From: Sphingomonas sanguinis
Lineage (GTDB): Bacteria; Pseudomonadota; Alphaproteobacteria; Sphingomonadales; Sphingomonadaceae
Length of the DNA: 64,000 nt
NCBI RefSeq assembly: GCF_019297835.1
Contig: NZ_CP079203.1
Location: forward strand, 2,718,501 to 2,782,500
Reading direction: 5' to 3'
Part shown: positions 1 through 8,438 of the stretch, one piece after another
Layout: each line of letters opens with the position of its first letter
How positions within the stretch are numbered: position 1 is the first letter of the stretch
Notes under the pieces: model-generated
What the model saw: only the letters and a program-made list of their open reading frames with translations
What the model was told of the DNA's origin: nothing
Database searches by the model: none
Made by a program: the position numbers and the translations under genes

Positions 1-1
1 T

Positions 2-1279
2 GCGCGCGCGCTGGTCGAGCCGCTGCACCCCGCCGACATCGCCGACCTGTTCGAGCTGGTCGGGGACGAGGAGCGCGTCAACCTGGCGCGCGCAGTCGCG
101 GACCTGCTGAACGGCGACGTCTTCGCCGAGATGAACGACTATGTGCGCGAGCAGCTGATCCAGGCGCTCGAACCGCATGAAGTCGCCGACATCGCCTCGG
201 AACTCGACACCGACGACGCGGTCGCGATCATCGAGGACATGGACGAGGACGAGCAGCGCGCGGTGCTGCGCGCGCTCGACCCGGACGACCGTGCCGCGAT
301 CGAGGAGGCTTTGTCCTTCCCCGAGGAGTCCGCCGGCCGCCTGATGCAGCGCGAGCTGATCGCGGTGCCCGAGCATTGGACGGTGGCCGAGACGATCCAG
401 TTCCTGCGTGACGACGAGGAACTGACCACCGATTTCTGGGAAATCTTCGTCGTCGATCCGGGCCACCGGCCGATCGGCACCTGCCAGCTCTCCTGGATCC
501 TGCGCGCGCCGGGGCAGATCGTGATCGGCGACGTGATGAAGCGCGAACAGACGCTGATCCCGGTCGATATGGACCAGGAAGAGGTCGCGCTGCGCTTCCA
601 GAAATATGCTTTGATTTCGGCCGCGGTGGTCGATGGCAGCGGGCGGCTGGTCGGCATGATTACCGTCGACGACATCGTCCACATCATCCAGCAGGAGGCG
701 GGCGAGGACGTGCTGCGCCTGTCGGGCGCGGGCGAGGGCGACATCAACGAGCCGATCCTGGACAGCTACAAGAGCCGCGTGCGCTGGCTGCTCGCCAATC
801 TGATTACCGCGATGGTCGCCTCCTCGGTGATCGCCGCGTTCGAGGGGACGATCGCGCGGATGGTGGCGCTGGCCACGCTGATGCCGATCGTCGCAGGCGT
901 CGGCGGCAATGCGGGGACGCAGACGCTGGCCGTGACGGTGCGCGCGCTGGCGACCAACCAGCTGACCCAGTCGAACACCGCGCGCGCGATCATGCGCGAG
1001 ATTCGCGTGGCGATGATGAACGGCGTCACGGTCGCGGCGGTGATCGGGGTGGGGGTGAGTCTGGTCTTCGGCAATCCTGCGCTCGGGCTGGTGATCGCGG
1101 CGGCGATGATGACCAACATTCTGGTCGCTGGGCTGGCGGGCGTGCTGGTGCCGGTGACGCTGGACCGGTTCGACGCCGACCCGGCGGTCGCGTCGTCGGT
1201 GTTCGTGACGATGACCACCGATTCGATCGGGTTTTTGGCGTTCCTGGGCCTGGCGACGGCGGCGGGCCTGACGGGCTGA
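2..1279 (+). CDS. mgtE: Magnesium transporter MgtE (5' end outside window)
   Basis: MgtE-family Mg2+ transporter/channel of the inner membrane. The frame is open from base 2, so the start lies to the left of the window; 425 residues are visible. They cover the end of the acidic helical N domain (with a HPADIADL-type repeat seen twice, near the left edge and again about 50 residues on), a CBS-domain pair at roughly residues 120-235, and about five membrane helices from residue 265 to the end, with the conserved pore-lining stretch GVGGNAGTQT near residue 300. In the family the N and CBS domains sense cytoplasmic Mg2+ and close the pore. A family A repeat follows directly after the stop, and the next gene is convergent. 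Identification is firm; only the 5' end is missing. Confidence 0.95.
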   Translation, partial: ARALVEPLHPADIADLFELVGDEERVNLARAVADLLNGDVFAEMNDYVREQLIQALEPHEVADIASELDTDDAVAIIEDMDEDEQRAVLRALDPDDRAAIEEALSFPEESAGRLMQRELIAVPEHWTVAETIQFLRDDEELTTDFWEIFVVDPGHRPIGTCQLSWILRAPGQIVIGDVMKREQTLIPVDMDQEEVALRFQKYALISAAVVDGSGRLVGMITVDDIVHIIQQEAGEDVLRLSGAGEGDINEPILDSYKSRVRWLLANLITAMVASSVIAAFEGTIARMVALATLMPIVAGVGGNAGTQTLAVTVRALATNQLTQSNTARAIMREIRVAMMNGVTVAAVIGVGVSLVFGNPALGLVIAAAMMTNILVAGLAGVLVPVTLDRFDADPAVASSVFVTMTTDSIGFLAFLGLATAAGLTG

Positions 1280-1285
1280 GCTATT

Positions 1286-1410
1286 CCTCCCCTGCAAGGG
1301 GAGGGGGACCGCCGCGAAGCGGTGGTGGAGGGGGCGAGCCGCATAGGATAACCTGTGTGGAAGCCCCCCTCCACCAGCTTCGCTGGTCCCCCTCCCCGTA
1401 CCGGGGAGGA
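1286..1410. repeat. Family A intergenic repeat, copy 1 (P/P type)
   Basis: GC-rich element between the convergent mgtE and hisN-like genes, ending exactly at the hisN-like stop codon. Both arms carry the P-type hairpin (ACC...GGT stem; loops GAA and TTC), framed by complementary CCTCCCC and GGGGAGG ends. It probably acts as a bidirectional terminator. Confidence 0.8.
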
Positions 1411-2235
1411 TCAGTGATCATGGTCGTGCCCGTGGTCGTGCGGCACGTTGCGCAGCGCTTCCAGCACCTCGTCGGTGCGGGCCGGGTCGCCGATCGCCAG
1501 CACGTGGCCCGCGCTGTCGGCAGTCAGGGGATCGCCGTTCCAGTCGCACATCCGCCCGCCCGCGCCCTCGACCACCGGGACCAGCGCGGCGAAGTCGTGC
1601 AGCTTCAACCCCGATTCGCACACCAGATCGATATGGCCGCTCGCCAGCAGCCCGTAATTATAGCAGTCGCCGCCATATACCGGCCCTTGGCGTGGCGACT
1701 GGCCGCTGACCGCCGCGACCAGCGCCATGAAGTGCGGCACGTCTTCGTCGTCGAACAGATGCGGGCTGGTGGTCGCGATGGTGGCGCCGTCCAGCTCGCG
1801 ACAGGCGCGGGTGCGCGTCGGCTGTCCGTTGAACAGGGTCGGCCGCCCCGCCACGCCCAGCCAGCGTTCGCGCGCGATCGGCTGGTCGATGATGCCCAGC
1901 ACCGGCCAGCCATTTTCGACGAGCGCGATCAGCGTGCCGAAGATGGGCCGCCCGACGGTGAAGCTACGCGTGCCGTCGATGGGATCGAGCACCCATTGAC
2001 GCCCCGTCACGCCGTCCTTGACGCCATATTCCTCGCCATGAATGCCGTCGCCCGAGCGCTCCGCCTCCAGGATACGGCGCATCGCCGCCTCCGCCTCGCG
2101 GTCGGCCAGCGTTACGGGCGAGCGGTCCTCCTTGATCTCCAGCCCCATTTCGCGGCGGAAATAGGGGCGGATGGCGGCTCCGGCGGCATCGGCCAGTCGA
2201 AGGGCCAGTTGAATATCAGCGGCGTGTACGGACAT
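1411..2235 (-). CDS. hisN: Inositol-monophosphatase family phosphatase, HisN-like histidinol-phosphatase
   Basis: 274-residue cytoplasmic phosphatase. It has the inositol-monophosphatase metal-site motifs: GEEYG, DPIDGTRSF and a C-terminal GGDCYNYGLLASG...LHDFAAL block. This last block is typical of the HisN subgroup, which dephosphorylates histidinol phosphate in histidine biosynthesis. I chose the ATG at 2235 (MSVHAAD), 12 codons inside the longest frame, because homologous sequence starts there. An unusual feature is the C-terminal tail, which alternates His and Asp (PHDHGHDHDH) and could bind metal. hisC lies far away at 57-58 kb, so there is no local his operon. A broader role as an IMPase-type phosphatase cannot be excluded. 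Confidence 0.85.
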   Translation of the reverse strand: MSVHAADIQLALRLADAAGAAIRPYFRREMGLEIKEDRSPVTLADREAEAAMRRILEAERSGDGIHGEEYGVKDGVTGRQWVLDPIDGTRSFTVGRPIFGTLIALVENGWPVLGIIDQPIARERWLGVAGRPTLFNGQPTRTRACRELDGATIATTSPHLFDDEDVPHFMALVAAVSGQSPRQGPVYGGDCYNYGLLASGHIDLVCESGLKLHDFAALVPVVEGAGGRMCDWNGDPLTADSAGHVLAIGDPARTDEVLEALRNVPHDHGHDHDH

Positions 2236-2329
2236 GTTAACCCGGATAGGATAGGTCTGTACGATCAGCAATGGACGCCATGATCGCGACGGGATAGGCG
2301 TTAACTATCTTGATATAAGGAATAGGGCG

Positions 2330-2863
2330 ATGAGGGCAGTGTTGGGCGTTCTCCTGGCAATGGCGGCGGTACCGGCCGCAGCGGCCTTGCGCCCCGGCGC
2401 GGCGGCGCCCGATTTCACCACGCGCGGCGCGGTGGCGGGCAAGGTCTTCACGCTGCACCTCAAGGAACAGCTGCGCCATGGCCCGGTCGTCCTCTATTTC
2501 TTCCCCGCCGCCTTCACGAGCGGATGCAGCGCCGAGGCACGCGCCTTTGCCGAGAAGATCGACGCCTTTCGCGCCGCCGGTGCGCGCGTGATCGGCATGT
2601 CGGCCGACCCGGTCGACAAGCTCGCCGCCTTTTCCAAGGCCGAATGCGCGGGCAAGTTCCCGGTCGCTAGCGCCGGTCCCGCGATCGTCAAGGGCTATGA
2701 CGTCGCGCTCGGCCGTCAGATCGAGGGCCGCGACATCACCTCGCGCACCAGCTATGTCATCGGCCGCGACGGTCGCGTCGTCTTCGTTCACGACGATATG
2801 AACCCCGCGGAGCATGTCGCCACGACGCTGGCCGCGGTGCGTGACCTGCAAAGCCGTCGCTGA
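2330..2863 (+). CDS. Secreted peroxiredoxin (AhpC/TSA, BCP-like)
   Basis: 177-residue thioredoxin-fold peroxidase with an N-terminal signal peptide of about 19 residues (MRAVLGVLLAMAAVPAAAA), so it probably acts in the periplasm. The peroxidatic cysteine is in FTSGCSAEA, matching the T-x-x-C context of the family. The usual BCP resolving cysteine five residues later is replaced by Arg, but another cysteine sits in KAECAGKF and could resolve. The family reduces peroxides using thiols. A GGDEF gene starts 12 nt after its stop, so the two may be cotranscribed. The match to the family is clear; the substrate and reductant are unknown. Confidence 0.88.
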   Translation: MRAVLGVLLAMAAVPAAAALRPGAAAPDFTTRGAVAGKVFTLHLKEQLRHGPVVLYFFPAAFTSGCSAEARAFAEKIDAFRAAGARVIGMSADPVDKLAAFSKAECAGKFPVASAGPAIVKGYDVALGRQIEGRDITSRTSYVIGRDGRVVFVHDDMNPAEHVATTLAAVRDLQSRR

Positions 2864-2875
2864 CCGGGGCGTGTC

Positions 2876-3982
2876 ATGGGGCTTTACAGGGGATGGGGCG
2901 AAATGGCGGAGGCGGAGCCGCAACGCGCGATGACGACGCCTGCTAGTTTGTACGAGCGTATCGGGCAGTTTCTGGAGGATCACCGGCTGTCGCCCGATCC
3001 CGCCCATTACGCCTTCGTCCACGCCATCCTGACCGAACCCAATGGCAGCCTGGCGCGCGCGGTCGCCTTGCTGATCGATGGCGGCGTGCGTCTGCACCGG
3101 GACGACATCGTCCGGCTGGGCGGCCCTGTCGGTGAGTCGCGTCCAATGCCCGAGCCGGCCCCCGCCGCCGAATCCGAAGCGGCCCGCGAAACACCGGCCG
3201 AGCGGATCGTGCTGCCCGAGGCGGAGGCGCGATCGGACGCGCTGGCCGAGCAGACCGAGAATCAGGTCGCGGCGTTCATGACCGTGATCCGCAGTTTCCA
3301 GGCGGACACCACGGCGTTCGGCGTCAATCTGGCGCGCAACGTGGCGGAGATGAACCGGGACGGCGGGATCGACCTGCCGACGCTGGCGACGCTGACCGGC
3401 GAGATGCTGGAGCGGATCAACGCGACCGAGCGGCGGCTGGAACAGGCGACGGCGGAGGCCGATACGCTGCGCGAGAAGCTGGCCGAGGCGCGAGTGACGG
3501 CGCGGCGCGATCCGCTGACCGGCCTGGCCAACCGCCTCGCCTTTTCCGAGGCGCTGGGCCAGTGTTTCCAGGCGTCGGACAGCTGCCATCTGGCGCTGTG
3601 CGATGTCGATCGGTTCAAGCGGATCAACGACGAACTGGGCCACGCCACCGGCGACCGGGTGCTGCATTCGATCGGTAAGATCCTGGCCGAGGAATGCGAG
3701 GGGCATCTCGTCTGCCGTCATGGTGGCGAGGAGTTCACCATCCTGATGTCCGGTCTGACGGCGGATCAGGCGGTGGCGCTGGTCGAGCGGGCGCGCGATG
3801 CGGTCCGCAGCCGCCGTATGCGGGTGCGCGAGACGGGCGAACCGGTGGGCGAGATCACCTTCTCCGCCGGGATCACCGCGATGGGTCCCGGCGACACGCA
3901 GGAGACGCTGTTCGCCCGCGCCGACGCGCTTCTTTACCGGGCGAAAAAGGAAGGCCGCGACCGGGCCTATAGCGACGGCTGA
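2876..3982 (+). CDS. GGDEF-domain diguanylate cyclase
   Basis: 368-residue soluble protein that should make cyclic di-GMP from GTP. The N-terminal ~210 residues contain an uncharacterised helical region, a low-complexity Pro/Glu/Ala stretch and a probable coiled coil just before the catalytic domain (ERRLEQATAEADTLREKL). The GGDEF domain spans roughly residues 205-365, with the DPLTGLANR entry motif and an intact GGEEF active site near 282. The inhibitory I-site (RxxD) is not present: CEGH occupies its position. There is no membrane segment. The start may instead be the ATG at 2903. It follows the peroxiredoxin gene by 12 nt. Confidence 0.92.
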   Translation: MGLYRGWGEMAEAEPQRAMTTPASLYERIGQFLEDHRLSPDPAHYAFVHAILTEPNGSLARAVALLIDGGVRLHRDDIVRLGGPVGESRPMPEPAPAAESEAARETPAERIVLPEAEARSDALAEQTENQVAAFMTVIRSFQADTTAFGVNLARNVAEMNRDGGIDLPTLATLTGEMLERINATERRLEQATAEADTLREKLAEARVTARRDPLTGLANRLAFSEALGQCFQASDSCHLALCDVDRFKRINDELGHATGDRVLHSIGKILAEECEGHLVCRHGGEEFTILMSGLTADQAVALVERARDAVRSRRMRVRETGEPVGEITFSAGITAMGPGDTQETLFARADALLYRAKKEGRDRAYSDG

Positions 3983-3983
3983 T

Positions 3984-4006
3984 TTTCCGCCACCCTGTGG
4001 CGGAAA
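3984..4006 (+). terminator. Hairpin after the GGDEF gene
   Basis: A 10-bp perfect stem (TTTCCGCCAC / GTGGCGGAAA) with a three-base loop starts just after the stop codon. A third copy of GTGGCGGAA follows near 4020, so alternative pairing is possible. There is no long T run, so terminator strength is uncertain. Confidence 0.5.
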
Positions 4007-4042
4007 GTCCCGTGGGGTGGTGGCGGAATTTCCCAAACATCC

Positions 4043-4075
4043 TTGGCGTCTTTCGGAAAAGCCCGAAAAACCGCC
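4043..4075. promoter_or_regulatory. Dyad upstream of the sigma-54-type promoter
   Basis: TTGGCG and TTTCGG are followed by their complements CCGAAA and CGCCAA, forming an interrupted dyad that ends about 10 bp before the -24 box. An activator (bacterial enhancer-binding protein) could bind here, although the usual distance is greater. The symmetry is visible; the role is inference. Confidence 0.35.
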
Positions 4076-4085
4076 AATTCTGAAA

Positions 4086-4102
4086 CTGGCACGCTCTCTG
4101 CA
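4086..4102 (+). promoter_or_regulatory. Sigma-54-type (-24/-12) promoter
   Basis: CTGGCACG, four bases, then CTGCA. The invariant GG and GC are separated by exactly 10 bases, as sigma-54 (RpoN) requires, and TGGCACG is a perfect -24 element. Transcription would start near 4113, about 50 nt before the small ORF at 4162. A hairpin (stem GCCGGTTGGAC / GTCCGACCGGC, 4117-4139) would form right at the mRNA 5' end. Confidence 0.6.
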
Positions 4103-4161
4103 ATGTCCCTGATATCGCCGGTTGGACGGTCCGACCGGCGGATCATTCAGGGAATTTCACC

Positions 4162-4269
4162 ATGTTCGCTTCGTTCCAGGCTCGCCAGATCCTCGTCTCG
4201 GTCCTCGGCGCTTTCGTCTTCGCCGGGCTGGCCATCACCACCGCCGCCCCGATCTTCCCGATCGCCTGA
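4162..4269 (+). CDS. 35-residue single-pass membrane peptide
   Basis: Short ORF beginning MFASFQARQ and ending PIFPIA, with one hydrophobic segment (about residues 10-28). It has a good ribosome site (AGGGA, 8-9 nt upstream). It is too short for standard gene finders. I do not recognise a family with certainty. Support for it being real comes from codon choice (GC-rich third positions throughout), the Shine-Dalgarno site, and a sigma-54-type promoter 60 bp upstream with nothing else to transcribe before the convergent PEBP gene. It could be a small stress or membrane-associated peptide. It could also be a signal-peptide-like fragment. Confidence 0.55.
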   Translation: MFASFQARQILVSVLGAFVFAGLAITTAAPIFPIA

Positions 4270-4341
4270 GCGTGATCGCCTTGACCCCTTCCGGCGGCCG
4301 GGCCGTCCTGTCCTGACACCCGGCCGTCCTTCTCTCCCGCG

Positions 4342-4962
4342 TCAGGCCAAAGCGCCTGCGCCCACCGGGCCGACCGGCGCTTCCTCCTCGCGCGAATAGG
4401 TGCCCGTCAGCACCCCGGCGGCCAAGACATGTCCCGCCATCGCCTCGACCAGCGCGCCGCGACCCGGCGTCTGTCCGCCGATCTCGACCACCGCATCCAG
4501 CGCGAAGAGCTGGAAGACATAACGATGCTCGCCATGCCCGCGCGGTGGATCGGGCGGCAGCCAGCCTTCGCTCAAGTATGAATTGCGCCCGACATCGCCG
4601 CCCTCAGGCGTGCCCGCGCCGTCCGCGACGATCGCCCCCTCGGCCAGTTCGCCAGCCTGGGGCGGCAACTTCCAGACGATGGCGTGGACCAGGGGCTGCG
4701 GGGTGGGGGCATCGGCATCCTCGGCGATCAGCGCCAGCATTGCCGTCCCCTCGGGCGGATCGCCCCAATAGAGCGGCGGCGACACGCCCTCGCCATCGGC
4801 GGTAAAGCGCTCGGGCAGCCGTGCCATATCGCCAAAGGCGGGGCTGTGCAGCGCCATCGCGGCAGGCGGTGCCAGTTCGGGGCGGACGACCGCGATCGAT
4901 TCGACCCCGGCGCGCCAGCCGCTCATCGCCTTGCCCAGCCAGGCGGGCAGATGTTCGAGCAT
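4342..4962 (-). CDS. YbhB/YbcL-family PEBP (Raf-kinase-inhibitor-like) protein
   Basis: 206-residue protein of the phosphatidylethanolamine-binding-protein fold. Recognisable blocks are the N-terminal helix region MLEHLPAWLGKAMSG, then SPAFGDMARLPERFTADGEGVSPPLYWGDPP, the anion-pocket stretch EDADAPTPQPLVHAIVWKLP, and HRYVFQLFALDA (quoted in parts). The function of bacterial members is not established. I set the start at 4962, where an AGGAGA ribosome site precedes ATG; the longer frame upstream reads back into the DUF1176 gene. The stop of the DUF1176 gene is 11 nt upstream, so the two form one transcription unit. Confidence 0.88.
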   Translation of the reverse strand: MLEHLPAWLGKAMSGWRAGVESIAVVRPELAPPAAMALHSPAFGDMARLPERFTADGEGVSPPLYWGDPPEGTAMLALIAEDADAPTPQPLVHAIVWKLPPQAGELAEGAIVADGAGTPEGGDVGRNSYLSEGWLPPDPPRGHGEHRYVFQLFALDAVVEIGGQTPGRGALVEAMAGHVLAAGVLTGTYSREEEAPVGPVGAGALA

Positions 4963-4973
4963 CCCTGTCTCCT

Positions 4974-6002
4974 CTATCGTGGTTTCACGGGCACGACCCG
5001 CGTGCGCCAGACGGTCAGCGTGTCGATCGCGCCCCGGCATTCGGTCATCTGCGCGGCGTGGAGCAGGCGGAAGCGGGTGCCGTCCCAGCCGAATTGCTGC
5101 GCATCGCCGCAATCGCCCAGGCCCCGGCCCTTGCCCCAGCTCGACAGGCGACCGTCGCGCGACCATTCCACATTGACCAGGATCTCGGGCTGGCCGGAAT
5201 CGGGCTCCTCGCCGAAATGATAGGCGAAATCGAAGGCGGCGGGGCTCAACCGGCCGTCGCGCCAGATCAGCGGCTTGACCAGATAGTTATACGCCCCCGC
5301 GCCGCACGACATCAGGACCAGCGTATTGCGCCGGTCGAGCCGGTGGGCGTCGGCGCTGAACGGGCTGCCATCGTCGATCACGCAGCCATAGCGCCGCCGC
5401 GCCTCGCTGATCGCGGTGGCAGGGATGACGGGGGCAGGGCCGGGGGGCGGGGTGACGACCTGCACCACCGGCAGCGCCGGTGCGGTGCCGCGATAGCGTT
5501 TCGCCCCGCGCGCGATCAGCGCGGAGGTCGTGCCCGCGCGCCCCTGCCGGTCGTCCATATAACGAAAGGCCGCCGCCGCGCCCGACAGGGCGAGCGGATG
5601 CGCGGCCGGGGTCAGCAGCGTGGCGCGCTTGCCCCTGGCGATGGCCGCGACCAGCGCGCTGGCGGAGGCGCCCTGCCATTCGCCCTCACCGTCCCGGTCC
5701 AGCGGGGTGGAGGCAACGGTGCGCCCGTCGACCCGGACGCTGGCCGTCTTCGCCTTGCCGGTCATGTCGCGGATGCGCACCGTCACCCGGCCTGGGCCAT
5801 CGCGCGTCACGATCAGCCCGACATCCTGAAGCGCCGACTCCTCTGCCGCCAGCGAAGCCGCCTCGCATCCCCGGCCATTGTCGCAGGCCACGATCCAGTC
5901 GTGGAACAGCTTCAGCTTGCCGGGCCGGGGCGTGTCCGGCGTGGCGGTGGTCGCCGTGGTGGCGATCAGCGCGACGCTCACGGCAAGGCTCATGCGAATC
6001 AT
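4974..6002 (-). CDS. DUF1176 secreted protein
   Basis: 342 residues with an N-terminal signal peptide (MIRMSLAVSVALIATTATTA). The body matches the DUF1176 family in layout: KLFHDWIVACDNGRGCEA near the N-terminus with a cysteine pair, a repeat-like beta region, and a C-terminal half with RYGCVIDD, SCGAGAYNYL and GDCGDAQQFGWDG. The even set of cysteines fits a periplasmic, disulphide-bonded protein. The function of the family is unknown. It is first in a two-gene unit with the PEBP gene and divergent from the 3-hydroxyacyl-CoA dehydrogenase gene, with a ~100-bp shared promoter region. Confidence 0.85.
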   Translation of the reverse strand: MIRMSLAVSVALIATTATTATPDTPRPGKLKLFHDWIVACDNGRGCEAASLAAEESALQDVGLIVTRDGPGRVTVRIRDMTGKAKTASVRVDGRTVASTPLDRDGEGEWQGASASALVAAIARGKRATLLTPAAHPLALSGAAAAFRYMDDRQGRAGTTSALIARGAKRYRGTAPALPVVQVVTPPPGPAPVIPATAISEARRRYGCVIDDGSPFSADAHRLDRRNTLVLMSCGAGAYNYLVKPLIWRDGRLSPAAFDFAYHFGEEPDSGQPEILVNVEWSRDGRLSSWGKGRGLGDCGDAQQFGWDGTRFRLLHAAQMTECRGAIDTLTVWRTRVVPVKPR

Positions 6003-6104
6003 ACCCGATCAACCCCTTGGCTGGCGATCCCGTTCCGAACCGGATAGGGCGCGTTCCAACAGGCTTTGTGGCAGAGATACGGGCCGGAAAATAGGAGAGT
6101 ATTG

Positions 6105-6974
6105 ATGAAGTCAGTGGGCGTGATCGGAGCCGGCCAGATGGGCGCGGGCATCGCGCAAGTCTCGGCGGCGGCGGGCTATGCAGTGAAGCTGGCCGATGTT
6201 TCCGCCGAGCGGGCCGAAGCGGGCAAGGCGGGCATCGCCAAGGCGCTCGACCGGCTGGTGACGAAGGAAAAGACGACGCGCGAGGACGCCGACGCCCTGC
6301 TCGGCCGGATCGAGCCGGTCGGCAGCCTGTCCGCCATGGCGGATTGCGAGTTGGTGATCGAGGCCGCGACCGAGCGCGAGGCCATCAAGCGCGCGATCTT
6401 CGAGGAAGTCGGCAAGGGGATGTCCGACACCGCGATCCTGGCGACCAACACCTCGTCCATCCCGATCACCCGGCTGGCGCAGGCCGCCCCCGATGCGGGG
6501 CGTTTCGTCGGCGTGCACTTCTTCAATCCGGTGCCCGTCATGGGCCTGATCGAACTGATCCGCGGCCTCGCCACCTCGGACGAGACCGTCGCGAAGGTCG
6601 AGAGCTTCGCGCAGGAACTGGGCAAGCGCGTCGTCCACGCCAATGACGCGCCGGGTTTCATCGTCAACCGCGTGCTGATGCCGATGATCAACGAAGCGAT
6701 CTTCGCGCTGGGCGAGGGCGTAGCGACGATCCCCGACATCGACGCGGCGTGCCAGCTGGGGCTGAACCATCCGATGGGTCCGCTGACGCTGGCCGATTTC
6801 ATCGGGCTGGATACATGCCTGGAAATCACGCGTGTCCTGTTCGAGGGAACGGGCGATCCCAAGTTCCGGCCCGCGCCGCTGCTCATCAAATATGTCGAAG
6901 CGGGCTGGTATGGCCGCAAGACCAGGCGCGGTTTCTATGACTATACCGGCGCCGAGCCGGTGCCGACGCGGTAA
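6105..6974 (+). CDS. 3-hydroxybutyryl-CoA (3-hydroxyacyl-CoA) dehydrogenase
   Basis: 289-residue NAD-dependent enzyme that interconverts 3-hydroxyacyl-CoA and 3-oxoacyl-CoA in fatty-acid/butyrate metabolism. The Rossmann motif GAGQMGAG is at residues 8-15, followed by the catalytic block [15 protein letters not shown] and the C-terminal domain beginning [19 protein letters not shown]. The length is normal for the single-domain HbdA/PaaH group. The ATG at 6105 has a strong AGGAGAG ribosome site; the longer frame from 6066 lacks one. A family A repeat lies between it and the convergent porin gene. Confidence 0.93.
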   Translation: MKSVGVIGAGQMGAGIAQVSAAAGYAVKLADVSAERAEAGKAGIAKALDRLVTKEKTTREDADALLGRIEPVGSLSAMADCELVIEAATEREAIKRAIFEEVGKGMSDTAILATNTSSIPITRLAQAAPDAGRFVGVHFFNPVPVMGLIELIRGLATSDETVAKVESFAQELGKRVVHANDAPGFIVNRVLMPMINEAIFALGEGVATIPDIDAACQLGLNHPMGPLTLADFIGLDTCLEITRVLFEGTGDPKFRPAPLLIKYVEAGWYGRKTRRGFYDYTGAEPVPTR

Positions 6975-6981
6975 TTCCCAA

Positions 6982-7108
6982 TCCTCCCCGGCACGGGGAG
7001 GGGGACCATCCGCAGGATGGTGGAGGGGGATCGCCGATAGGGATGACCTATGTGGCAAGCCCCCTCCGTCAGGCCTTCGGCCTGCCACCTCCCCGTGCCG
7101 GGGAGGAT
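6982..7108. repeat. Family A intergenic repeat, copy 2 (P/Q type)
   Basis: It lies between the convergent dehydrogenase and porin genes, abutting the porin stop. The left hairpin is ACCATCC-GCA-GGATGGT (P); the right is CAGGCC-TTC-GGCCTG (Q). The outer CCTCCCC/GGGGAGG ends pair. Confidence 0.85.
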
Positions 7109-7109
7109 T

Positions 7110-8423
7110 TTAGAACGCGCCGTGGACGCGCAGCGCGAACACTTCCGCAGGCCCGCGATCGCGGTTATACCCCGGATTCTCCACATATTGTGCATCCAGC
7201 GTCACTGCGAGCGCGCGGGTGAGCGCGACGTCGTAATAGGCCTCGGCAATCTCCTCCGCGCCCGCATTCGGCAGCTTCCCGTCGCCGACCAGCACGCCCA
7301 GTCCACCCGCCGCCAGATAGCGGCGATGCTCGGCCGAGATCCCGTTGGCGATCAGCGCCAGCCCGACCCGGTCCTGCGCCCGGCCCCAGCCTTTGCCGTT
7401 CAGCGATCCCCCGATCTGCGCCGTGCGGTCGATATCGGTGAAGTCGTAAGGCTCGATCGACCCATCACTCACCCCGACCCGCGCGAACAGGCCGAGCGTA
7501 TCGGTCAGGGCCTGGTCCATGTTCATATAGCCGCCGACCCGCGTCATCCGTCGCCGGGTAAAGGACGGATCGACCGCACCCCCGGTGGTGGCGGCATAGG
7601 CCAGCGCCTCGTCGAAGCGGCTGAAATTGCCTCGGTTGCGGAAAAACCCGAAGCGCACCGATCCGGGCCGCCCAGCGATCTGGTGGCGATGCTCGATCTC
7701 GGCATCGAGCTGATATTGGCTGAAACCATGTTCCAGCCGCTCGCCATTGGGGACGGTCGACAGGTTGAACAGCCCGGTGCGGAGCGTCCAGTTTCCCCGA
7801 TACAGCTCGCCCGCGATGCCGGTCGTATAGCCCCAGGCATCGGCGGCATAATCGAAGCTGCCGGTATCGACCGCCGACCAGTTGAGGAAATCGCCGCGCG
7901 GGTCGTGGGCGTATGGGTTGGTGTCGAATATGTCGCCGACCCCGAACTTGCCGATGGTCAGCACGATCCGGTCGACCGAGCGTGATCCGCCCAGCTGGTT
8001 GGCGACGCCCGCCACCGCTTCACGCGCGCCGCCCAGTCCGAAGGTCTGGCGGAAAAAGGCGCGTTGCAGCCGGAAATAGGGTTCGCTCTTGCCGACCTTA
8101 TAGGCCTCGGCGCTCGGGAAGCCCGCGACGCCCAGCGTGTTGGACAGGCCGAAGCCCTGGTCGATCTCCGGATTCACCCACAGCTCACCCCCGGCCCAGG
8201 GACGCGCGCCGATAAAGGCGGTGACGTCGGCCGTTTCCTTCAATTGGCGCGGGGCCAGGCTGTTGGGGCCCGTATAGGGCGAGGCAAAGCCGCCGACGCC
8301 CTGGGCGACCAGCGTCGCTTGGCCGTGGATCGCGAAATCCTCCGGCTGGCTGTCCTGCGCAAAAGCGGCGCGCGCGACGAGGAACAGGCCGCACAGCGCG
8401 GCCCGCGAAACGATACGGATCAT
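7110..8423 (-). CDS. Carbohydrate-selective porin, OprB family
   Basis: 437-residue outer-membrane beta-barrel. A signal peptide is clear (MIRIVSRAALCGLFLVARAAFA, cleavage near 22). The body shows alternating amphipathic strands and ends in a typical outer-membrane C-terminus (FALRVHGAF, terminal Phe). OprB-type blocks include FIGARPWAGGELWVNPEIDQGFGLS (in parts) near residue 70 and GRNFSRFDEAL-like strands in the middle. In the family these porins take up sugars. A 48-codon ORF with a perfect ribosome site ends 15 nt upstream, and this gene has only a weak site of its own, so translation may be coupled. Confidence 0.87.
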   Translation of the reverse strand: MIRIVSRAALCGLFLVARAAFAQDSQPEDFAIHGQATLVAQGVGGFASPYTGPNSLAPRQLKETADVTAFIGARPWAGGELWVNPEIDQGFGLSNTLGVAGFPSAEAYKVGKSEPYFRLQRAFFRQTFGLGGAREAVAGVANQLGGSRSVDRIVLTIGKFGVGDIFDTNPYAHDPRGDFLNWSAVDTGSFDYAADAWGYTTGIAGELYRGNWTLRTGLFNLSTVPNGERLEHGFSQYQLDAEIEHRHQIAGRPGSVRFGFFRNRGNFSRFDEALAYAATTGGAVDPSFTRRRMTRVGGYMNMDQALTDTLGLFARVGVSDGSIEPYDFTDIDRTAQIGGSLNGKGWGRAQDRVGLALIANGISAEHRRYLAAGGLGVLVGDGKLPNAGAEEIAEAYYDVALTRALAVTLDAQYVENPGYNRDRGPAEVFALRVHGAF

Positions 8424-8438
8424 GACGTTATTCCCGGA

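Noticed and set aside
2235..2305. Two GTTAAC sites as a CtrA (TTAA-N7-TTAA) box
   Set aside because: They are about 60 bp apart, not 7, so they do not form a CtrA site.
2237..4036. Long minus-strand ORF of 599 codons
   Set aside because: It is antisense to the peroxiredoxin and GGDEF genes, whose proteins match known families; the antisense product is Arg/Gln/His-rich with no domain. High GC content opens such frames.
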